From assembly GCA_020026275.1 (NCBI GenBank), contig JAHHQQ010000002.1:1-64000 (forward strand): a stretch of DNA of 64,000 nucleotides, written 5' to 3'. The translations under genes were made by a program, and so were the position numbers. The notes beneath the pieces are model-generated. The model was given only the letters and a program-made list of their open reading frames with translations, ran no database searches and was not told where the DNA came from. Position 1 is the stretch's first letter, and the number at the start of each line of letters is the position of its first letter. This document shows positions 15,919 to 23,599 of the stretch, piece after piece. The DNA is from Bacteroidales bacterium (GTDB lineage: Bacteria; Bacteroidota; Bacteroidia; Bacteroidales; UBA932).

Positions 15919-16551
15919 ATGCTGCTTGACTTGATAAAGGGCTTTCTGATTGGAATTTGTGCATCGGCTCCTTTGGGTCCGATTGCCATCTTCGTGATTC
16001 AGAAGTCTTTGAGTGAGGGACATAAGGCAGGTTTCCTGACGGGGTTGGGAGCCTGTCTGGTAGATACGGTCTTTTCGATCGTTGCTATTTTCGCATTAGC
16101 TTATGTACAGAAATTTCTGGATGAAAATACCATTATGATTCTTCTGGTTGGAGGATTGGTCGTGGCTTGTATGGGAGGGGCGATGACATTCGGCGATCCG
16201 TTCCGGAAAATGACACCGGACAATTCAAGAACCTATTCCATTCGTGATTTCTTGAAAGCAGTTGTAATGGGGGTTTCCAATCCAGGAGCCATTCTGGTCA
16301 TTTTTGCATTGTTTGCCTTCTTCGGCATTGAGTTTGAACACCACGATTTTCGGATTGCTCCAATGATTCTGTCAGTGAGCGCAGGAGCGGCATTCTATTG
16401 GTTTCTCTTTTCTGGCTTGTTCAGTCATATTCGGAAGAATTTCAAACTCAATACAATTCTTTGGATCAACCGTATTGCCGGAATCATTGTTCTTATTATC
16501 GGGTTGTCTTTGGTTGCGGAAGGTGTAATTAAATTGATATTTCTAAAATAG
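15919..16551 (+). CDS. LysE/RhtB-type amino acid exporter
   Basis: A 210-residue polytopic membrane protein with about six hydrophobic segments. It opens with the family signature GFLIGICASAPLGPIAIFVIQKSL and has GFLTGLGACLVDTVFSIVAI and a central GVSNPGAILVIFALF. LysE/RhtB proteins export amino acids such as lysine, homoserine or threonine; the substrate cannot be set from sequence. The start at 15919 is the ATG that places the first helix at the N-terminus; the frame stays open upstream through the promoter. The PASTA-protein gene follows after 6 nt, giving a three-gene operon with rluD. Confidence 0.85.
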   Translation: MLLDLIKGFLIGICASAPLGPIAIFVIQKSLSEGHKAGFLTGLGACLVDTVFSIVAIFALAYVQKFLDENTIMILLVGGLVVACMGGAMTFGDPFRKMTPDNSRTYSIRDFLKAVVMGVSNPGAILVIFALFAFFGIEFEHHDFRIAPMILSVSAGAAFYWFLFSGLFSHIRKNFKLNTILWINRIAGIIVLIIGLSLVAEGVIKLIFLK

Positions 16552-16557
16552 TATAAG

Positions 16558-17322
16558 ATGAGTCTTAAAAGTTTTTTTGACCATTGGTTTGTCAAGAATC
16601 TGTTGATTGCGATAGTATTGTTCTTGGTTGCATTCGGCGCCATGAATTTGTTGCTTGGGGTAGTGACCCAGCATAATAAAGAGCTGGAAGTGCCTGATTT
16701 TACAAATATGTCCGTTTCGGAAGCTTCTGCATTGGCTCAGGCTTCTGGAATGAGGATTGATGTTGTGGATTCCGTCTATGTGAGAAGAATGGGAAGGGGG
16801 TTGGTCTGCAGACAAAATCCGAAAGAGGGGAGCCATGTCAAGAAGGGGCGTCGTATTTTGCTCACAATCAATTCTGTGGTTCCCAAAAAGGTACAGATGC
16901 CAAATCTGGTAGGATGCTCTATGCGTCAGGCCAAGGCTGAATTGGCATCCCGCGGACTCTTGTTGGGGAAGCTGGAATATGTAGATGACATGGCAACTAA
17001 CAATGTCATCCAGCAGTTGTATAGAGGTAGTGCTGTGCGGCCTGGAAGACATATTGTCAGCGGAGCATCAATTGATTTGGTGGTCGGTCTGAACAGGGAT
17101 GACAACCAGACGTATGTGCCAGATGTAGTTGGCATGAAATATATGAGGGCGCTGGATGTCATTCATGAGAATTCCTTGAATGCTGGAAGGGTGACTTTCA
17201 GCAAGAATGTCAAGGATTATGGAGATTCATTGGATGCCGTTGTCACCAGCCAGACTCCGGGAAGCGGTGAGGAACCGGTTCTGATGGGTTCAGCCATCTC
17301 CATTCGTCTGGAAAAGAAGTAG
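16558..17322 (+). CDS. Membrane-anchored PASTA-domain protein
   Basis: The 254-residue protein has a short cytoplasmic N-terminus, one transmembrane segment (residues ~14-38) and about three PASTA repeats: VPDFTNMSVSEASALAQ, MPNLVGCSMRQAKAELAS and VPDVVGMKYMRALDVIHE, each ending in a G..V...QNP/QTPG-like turn. PASTA domains bind peptidoglycan fragments or beta-lactams and are best known in PknB kinases and PBP2x. Here there is no kinase domain and no kinase gene nearby, so it could act as a wall-binding or sensing protein. It is sandwiched between the exporter and rluD-type genes. Confidence 0.85.
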   Translation: MSLKSFFDHWFVKNLLIAIVLFLVAFGAMNLLLGVVTQHNKELEVPDFTNMSVSEASALAQASGMRIDVVDSVYVRRMGRGLVCRQNPKEGSHVKKGRRILLTINSVVPKKVQMPNLVGCSMRQAKAELASRGLLLGKLEYVDDMATNNVIQQLYRGSAVRPGRHIVSGASIDLVVGLNRDDNQTYVPDVVGMKYMRALDVIHENSLNAGRVTFSKNVKDYGDSLDAVVTSQTPGSGEEPVLMGSAISIRLEKK

Positions 17323-17350
17323 AACTGTCATAAATTTGAAGTTTCACAAT

Positions 17351-18469
17351 ATGCAGGAAACAAAAATGGAAACCGGGGAGTTTGATCTGGAAGAAATGCA
17401 CCTTGGTAATGGCGTGATTGTAGAAAAGGGAGTGGAAGGAGCCTCTGAGGATGATGAGCAGGGAATGTTTGAGCATTTCAGACTCAATGTGGATGCCGGT
17501 CAGGCACCTTTCCGTATTGACAAATACATGGCGTGTCATCTGGAAGACACTTCCAGACATCGTGTCCAGGTGGCCATCAAGAATGGCTACGTGCTCCTGA
17601 ATGACAAATTGGCCAAGGCCAATTCCATTGTCCGTCCTGGCGATGTTGTCCGCTTTGTCATGCCTTATCAGAGGCGTGGTTTCGAGGTGCTGCCTGAAGA
17701 CATCCCGTTGGATATCGTTTATGAGGATGACGATTTGATGGTGGTCAACAAGCCGGCTGGAATGGTTGTCCACCCAGGTCATGGACATTTTCAGGGAACA
17801 CTTGTCAATGCGTTGGCTCATCATCTCGGAATTTCTCAGGGGCCAGATGCGAAGGATGAGAGAATGGGAGTTCTGGTACATCGTATTGATATGGATACGT
17901 CCGGTTTGTTGGTTGTTGCCAAGAATGACAATGCACAACTCAATTTGGCCAAGCAGTTCTTTGACCACAGCATTGAAAGACGTTATGTTGCTGTTGTTTG
18001 GGGAAATCTCAAGGAAGAAGAGGGGACAATTTCCGGCAATATCGCACGGGATCCGAATGACCGGTTGAGGTTTAGGGTTTTTGAAGATCCTGAGATCGGC
18101 AAGCATGCCGTTACTCATTATCGTGTGCTGGAACGTTTCGGTTTTGTGACAGTCGTGGAGTGCAGGTTGGAGACGGGCCGTACTCACCAGATCAGGGTTC
18201 ACATGAATCATATCGGACACCCTCTGTTCAATGACAGCCGTTATGGTGGTTCTGAAATCCGGAAAGGGACAATTTATGCAAAATATAAACAATTCATCCA
18301 GAATTGCTTCGAAATTTGTCCAAGGCAAGCCCTTCATGCCAAGACCTTGGGTTTTGTCCACCCGGTCAGCGGAAAGTTCTTGCAGTTCGATTCAGAGCTG
18401 CCGGAGGACATGACCCGTCTGCTGGAGAGATGGAGAAAATATGTCGGAAACATGCCCGAAGAAATTTGA
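17351..18469 (+). CDS. rluD: RluD-type 23S rRNA pseudouridine synthase
   Basis: RluA/RluD-family enzymes convert uridines to pseudouridine in 23S rRNA. The 372-residue protein has an N-terminal acidic extension (~45 aa), an S4 RNA-binding domain (FRIDKYMACHL, RVQVAIKNGYVLLND) and the catalytic domain with VNKPAGMVVHPGHG, the motif HRIDMDTSGLLVVAKN carrying the catalytic Asp, and LETGRTHQIRVHM. The ATG at 17351 is preferred over an upstream TTG. RluD (positions 1911/1915/1917) is the likeliest paralogue, but RluC-like specificity is not excluded. It ends in a perfect 18-bp hairpin shared with convergent ruvC. Confidence 0.88.
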   Translation: MQETKMETGEFDLEEMHLGNGVIVEKGVEGASEDDEQGMFEHFRLNVDAGQAPFRIDKYMACHLEDTSRHRVQVAIKNGYVLLNDKLAKANSIVRPGDVVRFVMPYQRRGFEVLPEDIPLDIVYEDDDLMVVNKPAGMVVHPGHGHFQGTLVNALAHHLGISQGPDAKDERMGVLVHRIDMDTSGLLVVAKNDNAQLNLAKQFFDHSIERRYVAVVWGNLKEEEGTISGNIARDPNDRLRFRVFEDPEIGKHAVTHYRVLERFGFVTVVECRLETGRTHQIRVHMNHIGHPLFNDSRYGGSEIRKGTIYAKYKQFIQNCFEICPRQALHAKTLGFVHPVSGKFLQFDSELPEDMTRLLERWRKYVGNMPEEI

Positions 18470-18488
18470 CAGTCAAGGTGGCTCTCAA

Positions 18489-18528
18489 AAATGAAAAAGG
18501 ATTGGTCGAAACCAATCCTTTTTCATTT
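18489..18528. terminator. Bidirectional terminator between rluD and ruvC
   Basis: Perfect 18-bp stem (18489-18506 with 18511-18528), CGAA loop, A-tract and T-tract on both sides. The ruvC stop codon (18523-18525) lies in the stem. Confidence 0.92.
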
Positions 18529-19074
18529 GATCCGTTCTGGATGTTCTTTCAAGAACTTTTCCCAACTGTTCGACGCACTGAACTTAGGCAATATGCTGCA
18601 ACCATTGTAGTAATGGCACATTGCAATAGCTAGAGCATCGGTCGCATCCAAAAAATCTTCATGGATATCGATTTTCAGTGTTTTTCCAAGAATGTTGCAT
18701 ACTTGCTCCTTGGATGCGGCCCCATTGCCTGTTATTGCTACTTTTGCTTTTCTTGGAGCATATTCGGTAACGCTAATATCTCTGATTTGTGCGCTTAGGA
18801 TAGCTGCACCTTGGGCTCTTCCCAATTTCAATATCACTTGAGCATTTTTCCCCATAAAGGGAGATTCCAAAGCCATTTCTGTCGGTTTGTATTGGTCACA
18901 GACGGCTCCGACTTCATCAAATATTTTTCGGAGTTTGGCATAGGGGTCTTTTTCTTTCCGTACTTCTATTACTCCCATGTCCACGAAGTGAGGTTCGTTT
19001 TTTTCGACACGGATAACCCCGAAACCAAGAATGTTGGTCCCGGGGTCTATCCCTATGATGGTACAATCCTGCAT
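18523..19074 (-). CDS. ruvC: Crossover junction endodeoxyribonuclease RuvC
   Basis: RuvC cleaves Holliday junctions with RuvAB. The 183-residue protein has the four acidic catalytic positions: Asp10 in GIDPGT, Glu70 in ALESPF, and two Asp in FLDATDALAIAMCHY near residues 140-147; GRAQGA is also conserved. Length is normal. It begins three bases after the serS stop on the same strand and so is probably co-transcribed with serS. Confidence 0.94.
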   Translation of the reverse strand: MQDCTIIGIDPGTNILGFGVIRVEKNEPHFVDMGVIEVRKEKDPYAKLRKIFDEVGAVCDQYKPTEMALESPFMGKNAQVILKLGRAQGAAILSAQIRDISVTEYAPRKAKVAITGNGAASKEQVCNILGKTLKIDIHEDFLDATDALAIAMCHYYNGCSILPKFSASNSWEKFLKEHPERIK

Positions 19075-19077
19075 GGA

Positions 19078-20349
19078 TTAGTCAATGTAGTCAAATCCAG
19101 TGTATGGACGCAGAATTTCAGGTATTTCAATTCTGTTTTCTTTCTGATTATCTTCCAGCAATGCGGCAACGACTCTAGGAAGAGCCAGAGAACTTCCATT
19201 CAGAGTGTGGCAGAGATTGATCTTTCCGTTTTCATCTTTGTATCTGAGGTGGAGACGGTTGGACTGGTAGGTCTCAAAGTTGGAAACAGAAGAGATTTCA
19301 AGCCATCTTCCCTGAGCTGCTGACCAAAGCTCAAAGTCGTAGGTGATAGCGGATGTGAAGCTCAGGTCACCGCCACAAAGTCTGAGAATTCTGTACTTGA
19401 GACCTAATTTCTTGACTATGCTTTCTACATGAGTGACCATGTCATCCAATGCCGCATAGGAGTCCTCGGGTTTCTCTACTCTGACGATTTCAACTTTGTC
19501 GAACTGGTGGAGACGGTTGAGCCCCCTTACGTCTTTGCCGTATGAACCAGCCTCTCTGCGGAAGCATGGAGTGTAAGCAGTCATTTTCTGAGGAACCTCG
19601 TCATTAGCCAGAATCATATCCCTGAAGATATTGGTGACTGGTACTTCAGCGGTAGGAACTAGGTAGAAATCATCTACATTGCAGTGGTACATCTGACCTT
19701 CTTTGTCAGGAAGTTGGCCGGTACCGAAGCCTGATGCTGCATTGACCAATACTGGTGGTTCCACTTCTTTGTAGCCGGCTGCTGTATTCTGATCCAGAAA
19801 GAAGTTGATGAGTGCTCTCTGTAGTCTTGCTCCTTTCCCTTTATAGACAGGAAAACCTGCTCCTGTCAGCTTGACACCTAAATCGAAATCGATGATATCG
19901 TACTTCTTTGCCAATTCCCAGTGAGGAAGAGCGTTTTCTGGAAGGGCAGGGTCGTTTCCACCTGTCTTGACAATTTGATTGTCATCTGCGTTTTTTCCAG
20001 GAACGACCAAGTCGCATGGAATATTTGGAAGAAGCACCAAATTCGCTTCCAGTTCTTTGTTGTTCTCTTCTGCGGCCGCAAGCAGTTCTGTAGATTTTGC
20101 CTTGAGTCCAGCCACTTCTTTTTTGATTTCTTCAGCTTCTTCTTTCTTGCCCTGTTTCATCAGTCCGCCGATTACGGCCGCTTTCTGTTTCTGCTCGGCA
20201 AGCAGGGCATCGCTTTCTGTCTGGAGAGATCTTCTGCTCGCATCCAGTTCCAATATCTTTTCTACGATTTCTCTAGCTTCAAAGTTCTTGACAGCCAGCT
20301 TCTTGATCACGAATTCGGGATCTTCACGAAGTAATTTAAGTGTCAGCAT
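19078..20349 (-). CDS. serS: Seryl-tRNA synthetase
   Basis: Class II aminoacyl-tRNA synthetase charging tRNA-Ser. The 423-residue protein has the N-terminal antiparallel coiled-coil arm (residues ~28-105, rich in Lys/Glu/Ala) that grips the long variable arm of tRNA-Ser, then TAEVPVTNI, motif 2 FRREAGSYGKDVRGLNRLHQF and motif 3 with SSLALPRVVAALLEDNQ. The last residues TGFDYID are typical. ruvC follows after 3 nt; a terminator separates serS from upstream rpmA. Confidence 0.96.
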   Translation of the reverse strand: MLTLKLLREDPEFVIKKLAVKNFEAREIVEKILELDASRRSLQTESDALLAEQKQKAAVIGGLMKQGKKEEAEEIKKEVAGLKAKSTELLAAAEENNKELEANLVLLPNIPCDLVVPGKNADDNQIVKTGGNDPALPENALPHWELAKKYDIIDFDLGVKLTGAGFPVYKGKGARLQRALINFFLDQNTAAGYKEVEPPVLVNAASGFGTGQLPDKEGQMYHCNVDDFYLVPTAEVPVTNIFRDMILANDEVPQKMTAYTPCFRREAGSYGKDVRGLNRLHQFDKVEIVRVEKPEDSYAALDDMVTHVESIVKKLGLKYRILRLCGGDLSFTSAITYDFELWSAAQGRWLEISSVSNFETYQSNRLHLRYKDENGKINLCHTLNGSSLALPRVVAALLEDNQKENRIEIPEILRPYTGFDYID

Positions 20350-20379
20350 ATATTTGTAAATTTTCTATTCAGAACAAAA

Positions 20380-20413
20380 AGAGGACTGCACAACGCTCGA
20401 AGTGCAATCCTCT
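20380..20413 (-). terminator. rplU-rpmA terminator
   Basis: 12-bp stem with one mismatch (20380-20391 with 20402-20413), then a T-run on the minus strand. It lies between rpmA and serS. Confidence 0.78.
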
Positions 20414-20441
20414 AATATCTTTTCATCGATTCCTTCGAGTC

Positions 20442-20702
20442 TTAGTTCTCAAAAGGCACTACCGATACGAATGATTTATCGTTTTTCTTTCTGGTAAATT
20501 TAACTGTACCATCAACAAGAGCATAAAGAGTATGGTCTTTGCCCATACCGACATTCTTGTCAGGATTGTGCACAGTTCCCCTCTGACGTACGATGATGTT
20601 ACCGGCTTTTACAGCCTGCTCGCCGTAGATTTTGATGCCCAAACGTTTGCTATGGGACTCACGACCGTTCTTAGAACTTGATTGACCTTTTTTATGTGCC
20701 AT
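20442..20702 (-). CDS. rpmA: 50S ribosomal protein bL27
   Basis: An 86-residue basic protein starting MAHKKGQSSSKNGRESHSKR with the bL27 core RLGIKIYGEQAVKAGNIIVRQRG and VGMGKDHTLYALVDG. The N-terminus already begins MAHKKG, so no propeptide (as in Firmicutes) is present. It lies 19 nt downstream of rplU, the usual rplU-rpmA pair. An SD-like AGGAGGA is 8 nt before the ATG, unusual in this window. Confidence 0.96.
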   Translation of the reverse strand: MAHKKGQSSSKNGRESHSKRLGIKIYGEQAVKAGNIIVRQRGTVHNPDKNVGMGKDHTLYALVDGTVKFTRKKNDKSFVSVVPFEN

Positions 20703-20710
20703 AATTTAAA

Positions 20711-20717
20711 TCCTCCT
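20711..20717 (-). promoter_or_regulatory. SD-like sequence before rpmA
   Basis: AGGAGGA on the minus strand at 8-nt spacing from the rpmA ATG, in the short rplU-rpmA gap. Confidence 0.6.
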
Positions 20718-20721
20718 GTAA

Positions 20722-21033
20722 TTAAGCGATAGCGTCGATTCTGATTTTTGTCAATTTCTGACGATGTCCATTCAAAGTCTGGAAACCTTTGCGACGAATC
20801 TTCTTGAATACCAATACTTTCTTAGCCTTGACCTGATCGTCAAGAACTGTTGCTTTAACAACTGAACCCTCTACGTAAGGAGCACCTACTTTGATGGCAC
20901 CTTCGTTTTCAATAAGGAGCACCTTGTTGAATTCAACTGTCTCATCCTTCTTTGCGGCAAGACGGTTTACGAAAATTTCTGAGCCAGCCTCTACTTTGAA
21001 CTGCTGACCTGCAATGTCTACAATTGCGTACAT
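20722..21033 (-). CDS. rplU: 50S ribosomal protein bL21
   Basis: A 103-residue protein, MYAIVDIAGQQFKVEAG..., with the bL21 core (FNKVLLI, KVGAPYVEGSVVKATVL) and the C-terminal RRKGFQTLNGHRQKLTKIRI. The start at 21033 is fixed by homology; an ATG 34 codons upstream lies in the leader. Transcription from 21125-21132 would give an ~85-nt leader with a nested hairpin. Confidence 0.96.
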   Translation of the reverse strand: MYAIVDIAGQQFKVEAGSEIFVNRLAAKKDETVEFNKVLLIENEGAIKVGAPYVEGSVVKATVLDDQVKAKKVLVFKKIRRKGFQTLNGHRQKLTKIRIDAIA

Positions 21034-21061
21034 AAATAAAAAACTATTTAAGTTTGGAACT

Positions 21062-21100
21062 GCAAGCGTCTGTCTCCAAGACAGAACTTGGCGGGCTTGC
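21062..21100 (-). promoter_or_regulatory. Structured leader upstream of rplU (candidate r-protein leader)
   Basis: An outer stem GCAAGC/GCTTGC (21062-21067 with 21095-21100) encloses a 7-bp inner hairpin (21069-21075 with 21079-21085, loop CCA on the plus strand) and a 9-nt internal asymmetric strand. It lies between the predicted promoter and the rplU ATG and could bind L21 or L27. No known family is claimed. Confidence 0.45.
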
Positions 21101-21124
21101 CAGTCATGAAAATATTTCAGATTG

Positions 21125-21132
21125 CAAATGTA
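21125..21132 (-). promoter_or_regulatory. Predicted rplU-rpmA promoter (-7 box)
   Basis: TACATTTG on the minus strand; a TTGG about 19 nt upstream may serve as -33. Confidence 0.55.
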
Positions 21133-21219
21133 CAAATTTTATAATAAATCACCAACTTTTTGTGAGAACTTGTCATCTATCTGAAAATTTGAGGTAATTT
21201 ATTGCTGCATAATGAAAAA

Positions 21220-21253
21220 AAAAGGGACTAACTGTCCAGTTTGTCCCCTTTTT
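21220..21253 (-). terminator. rng terminator
   Basis: Hairpin GGGAC(T)AACT-GTCC-AGTT(T)GTCCC with flanking A and T runs; the minus strand continues in about nine T. It includes the rng stop codon. Confidence 0.78.
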
Positions 21254-22802
21254 CATCATAAAATTCATTCTGCAGAACAGAAAAACTGGTACTCTCTACC
21301 AATTTGATCTTACACTTGTAATTCCTTTTCCATTTGCTGAGGTAGGACGTTCCTAAGATTCCTCGCGTCAGGTAGGCACCTAAAATAGGACTTACTTTCA
21401 GTGTAAGAGACTTGATATTCTTGTCGTTTGCATAATAGGAGAGTCTTCTCTCGATTTGTTCGTCTATCACCAGACTGGAAGCGATTTTACCTGTGCCGTG
21501 GCAGGCTGGGCAAACTTCTGTCGTGTTGATCTCGGTTACAGGCCGTACCCTTTGTCGGGTAATCTGCATCAGTCCGAATTTTGTCAGCGGCAATACGTTG
21601 TGTTTGGCTCTGTCGCTTTGCATCAATTCGACCATGTACTTGTACAGGTTTTGTTTGTGCTCCTGGGATTCCATATCGATGAAATCCACGATGACGATAC
21701 CTCCCATATCCCTGAGCCTGAGCTGCCGGGCTATTTCTTCTGCGGCGTAACGATTGACTTCGTAAGTGTTTTCTTCCTGCTCATTTGTTTTGGCACGGAT
21801 TCCGCTGTTGACGTCCACGACGTTTAATGCTTCGGTGGTTTCTATCACCAGGTAAGCGCCTTGTCTGATCGGTACAACTTTTCCAAAAGCACTTTTTATT
21901 TGTCTGGTGACATCAAAATGGTCAAAGATGGGTTCTTTTCCTTCATAATGCTTTACAATCTTGCCTTGTTCGGGCGAGATGATGGACACATACTTTCTGA
22001 TCTCTTCGTATTCTGTCTCGTCATTCACATAGATGTTGGTAAACGAGTCATTCAGAAGATCCCGGAGGATAGTTGTTGTTTTGCTGTACTCGGTAAACAA
22101 TTGCTGAATACCTTTGGATGCGGCAAGTTTTTTCCAGCATCCTTCCCATCTGCTGACCAATGAGGTGAGCTCGGAAACCAGGATAGCTGCATTCTTGCCT
22201 TCTGCGGCGGTCCTGATGATGGCTCCATAGTTCTTGGGAAGAATACTCTTGACAAGAGTTTCAAGTCTGCGTTTCTCTTCTTTTGAAGAGATCTTTTGAG
22301 AGATGCTGACCTTTTCTGCAAAAGGCAGCAGCACAATATTTCGTCCTGCCAATGAAATTTCCGCGGTCAGTCGTGATCCTTTGGTAGAAATCGGTTCCTT
22401 CACAATCTGCACTACAATCATTTGCCCGACAGTGAGGATTTCTTCAATCCTTCCTTCCTTTTCAAGGATAGGGCCTAGTTTGATGTTTTTGTAGAGAGAA
22501 GGGATATCTGTATTGGGGTTGGCTTTCTTGACAAATTCGTCATATGCCTTGAAATACAATCCCAGATCAAGATAATGGATAAAGGCTTCCTTTTCGTCTC
22601 CGATATCCACAAAGGCTGCATTCAGGGCAGGCATCACTTTCTTGACTCTTCCGAGATAGGTGTTGCCTACTGTGAAACTGTGCCCTGTGCTCGACTCTTT
22701 GTTCAGTTCAATCAGCTTGTGGTTTTCCTGCAAGGCGATATGAACCTCTGTTGGCGTGACGTCAACAATCAGATCTTTTTCAGTTTCCTTTTCTGATTCC
22801 AT
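21228..22802 (-). CDS. rng: Ribonuclease G/E family endoribonuclease
   Basis: RNase E/G enzymes process rRNA and degrade mRNA. The 524-residue protein has an S1 domain embedded near the N-terminus (TYLGRVKKVMPALNAAFVDIG), the catalytic Mg-binding Asp pair in NVVDVNSG and VIVDFIDM, and the zinc-link CPACHGTGK. It lacks the long C-terminal scaffold of RNase E, so RNase G is the better name. The ATG at 22802 is preferred; one 19 codons upstream overlaps the predicted promoter. Upstream terminator and own promoter indicate a monocistronic gene. Confidence 0.92.
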   Translation of the reverse strand: MESEKETEKDLIVDVTPTEVHIALQENHKLIELNKESSTGHSFTVGNTYLGRVKKVMPALNAAFVDIGDEKEAFIHYLDLGLYFKAYDEFVKKANPNTDIPSLYKNIKLGPILEKEGRIEEILTVGQMIVVQIVKEPISTKGSRLTAEISLAGRNIVLLPFAEKVSISQKISSKEEKRRLETLVKSILPKNYGAIIRTAAEGKNAAILVSELTSLVSRWEGCWKKLAASKGIQQLFTEYSKTTTILRDLLNDSFTNIYVNDETEYEEIRKYVSIISPEQGKIVKHYEGKEPIFDHFDVTRQIKSAFGKVVPIRQGAYLVIETTEALNVVDVNSGIRAKTNEQEENTYEVNRYAAEEIARQLRLRDMGGIVIVDFIDMESQEHKQNLYKYMVELMQSDRAKHNVLPLTKFGLMQITRQRVRPVTEINTTEVCPACHGTGKIASSLVIDEQIERRLSYYANDKNIKSLTLKVSPILGAYLTRGILGTSYLSKWKRNYKCKIKLVESTSFSVLQNEFYDEKGDKLDS

Positions 22803-22846
22803 CAGGAATTTCAATATTTGACGAAATGGAGTTCGCAAATCTTTCT

Positions 22847-22854
22847 CAAAAATA
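22847..22854 (-). promoter_or_regulatory. Predicted rng promoter (-7 box)
   Basis: TATTTTTG on the minus strand with a TTG about 21 nt upstream; predicted leader about 40 nt to the ATG at 22802. Confidence 0.5.
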
Positions 22855-22880
22855 CGCAACTCCTTTTCAATAACACAATA

Positions 22881-22914
22881 AAAGAGGCTTTTCGGACTTC
22901 CGATTAGCCTCTTT
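22881..22914 (-). terminator. Terminator of the HU operon
   Basis: 9-bp outer stem (22881-22889 with 22906-22914) plus an inner CGG/CCG pair; on the minus strand it is followed by a T-rich stretch. It separates the COX24-like gene from rng. Confidence 0.75.
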
Positions 22915-22947
22915 CTAGCTAACTGCTAAAATGGCAGACATAGAAGT

Positions 22948-23037
22948 CTACTTCTTCTTATGTCTGTTCTTGCGCAAACGCTTCTTGCGTTTGTGGGTAG
23001 ACATCTTATGTCTTTTATGCTTCTTTCCGTTTGGCAT
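22948..23037 (-). CDS. AURKAIP1/COX24-like small basic protein (29 aa)
   Basis: A 30-codon gene too short for standard gene calls: MPNGKKHKRHKMSTHKRKK followed by RLRKNRHKKK and TAG. About 60% of residues are Lys, Arg or His. The MPxGKKxKxHKMxTHKRKK pattern is the AURKAIP1/COX24 (mS38-like) domain found in small Bacteroidota proteins; relatives in mitochondria and actinobacteria (bS22) bind the small ribosomal subunit near the decoding region, so a ribosomal role is likely. It sits 20 nt downstream of the HU gene and before a terminator, so it is co-transcribed with HU. Confidence 0.82.
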   Translation of the reverse strand: MPNGKKHKRHKMSTHKRKKRLRKNRHKKK

Positions 23038-23057
23038 AATATAAAAATTTTAATGGT

Positions 23058-23336
23058 TTATTTCTTCTTGACTTCAGCAACAAATACTTTAGCTGGCTTG
23101 AATGCAGGAATGTTGTGGGCTGGAATAATCATGGTTGTATTTTTGGTGATATTCCTAGCGGCTTTCTCTGCTCTTTCCTTGATAATGAAACTTCCGAAAC
23201 CACGGAGATACACTGGTTCACCTTTCGCAAGGGAATCTTTTACGCAGTCCATGAAAGATTCGATGATCTTTTGGACCACAATCTTTTCAACGTTCCTGCT
23301 CTTGGCGATCTCATTTACAATCTCTGCCTTTGTCAT
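23058..23336 (-). CDS. HU/IHF-family DNA-binding protein
   Basis: A 92-residue nucleoid protein with the HU helices (MTKAEIVNEIAKS, IIESFMDCVKDSL), the GEPVYLRGFGSF strand and the DNA-binding arm (KERAEKAARNITK, IIPAHNIPAFKPA). The Pro at the arm tip (IPAH) allows DNA bending. The HU versus IHF distinction is not meaningful here. Its promoter has well-spaced -33 and -7 elements, and the COX24-like gene follows. Confidence 0.93.
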   Translation of the reverse strand: MTKAEIVNEIAKSRNVEKIVVQKIIESFMDCVKDSLAKGEPVYLRGFGSFIIKERAEKAARNITKNTTMIIPAHNIPAFKPAKVFVAEVKKK

Positions 23337-23376
23337 ACTACAAAATATATTTTTTCTTTTAACTTTATAAGATTGA

Positions 23377-23407
23377 CAAAATTATGAGAAATAATTTAAA
23401 TAACAAA
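23377..23407 (-). promoter_or_regulatory. Predicted HU promoter (-33 and -7)
   Basis: Minus strand TTTG (23404-23407), 19-nt spacer, TAATTTTG (23377-23384). Leader about 35 nt. Confidence 0.68.
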
Positions 23408-23532
23408 ATTCTTTATTCATATTTTGTTAAATTCGTGCCCATCAGACATTTTTGTAGTGTTTATGTTCATTTCTTCAATCTGGCATAGAGATTGACGATA
23501 TTGGATAGGATACTTCTTGATATGTCGATTCA

Positions 23533-23545
23533 TGACAGAATGTCA
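23533..23545. promoter_or_regulatory. Inverted repeat upstream of lon (candidate operator)
   Basis: TGACA-GAA-TGTCA, a perfect 5-bp inverted repeat with 3-nt spacer, about 55 nt before the lon ATG in a 263-nt gene-free region. No TAnnTTTG box is visible for lon, so its promoter may be of another sigma class. The operator role is speculative. Confidence 0.3.
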
Positions 23546-23599
23546 GTTTCTGTGTGTCCGGAAGTACCTTGATTATTATAATAAGACCAAAGAATTTAT

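Noticed and set aside
17243..18361. Long open frame of 372 codons antisense to rluD
   Set aside because: The plus-strand frame has S4 and pseudouridine synthase motifs; the antisense product has none and is a codon-phase shadow. Similar shadows opposite prfB, lon, asnS and the porin were left out.
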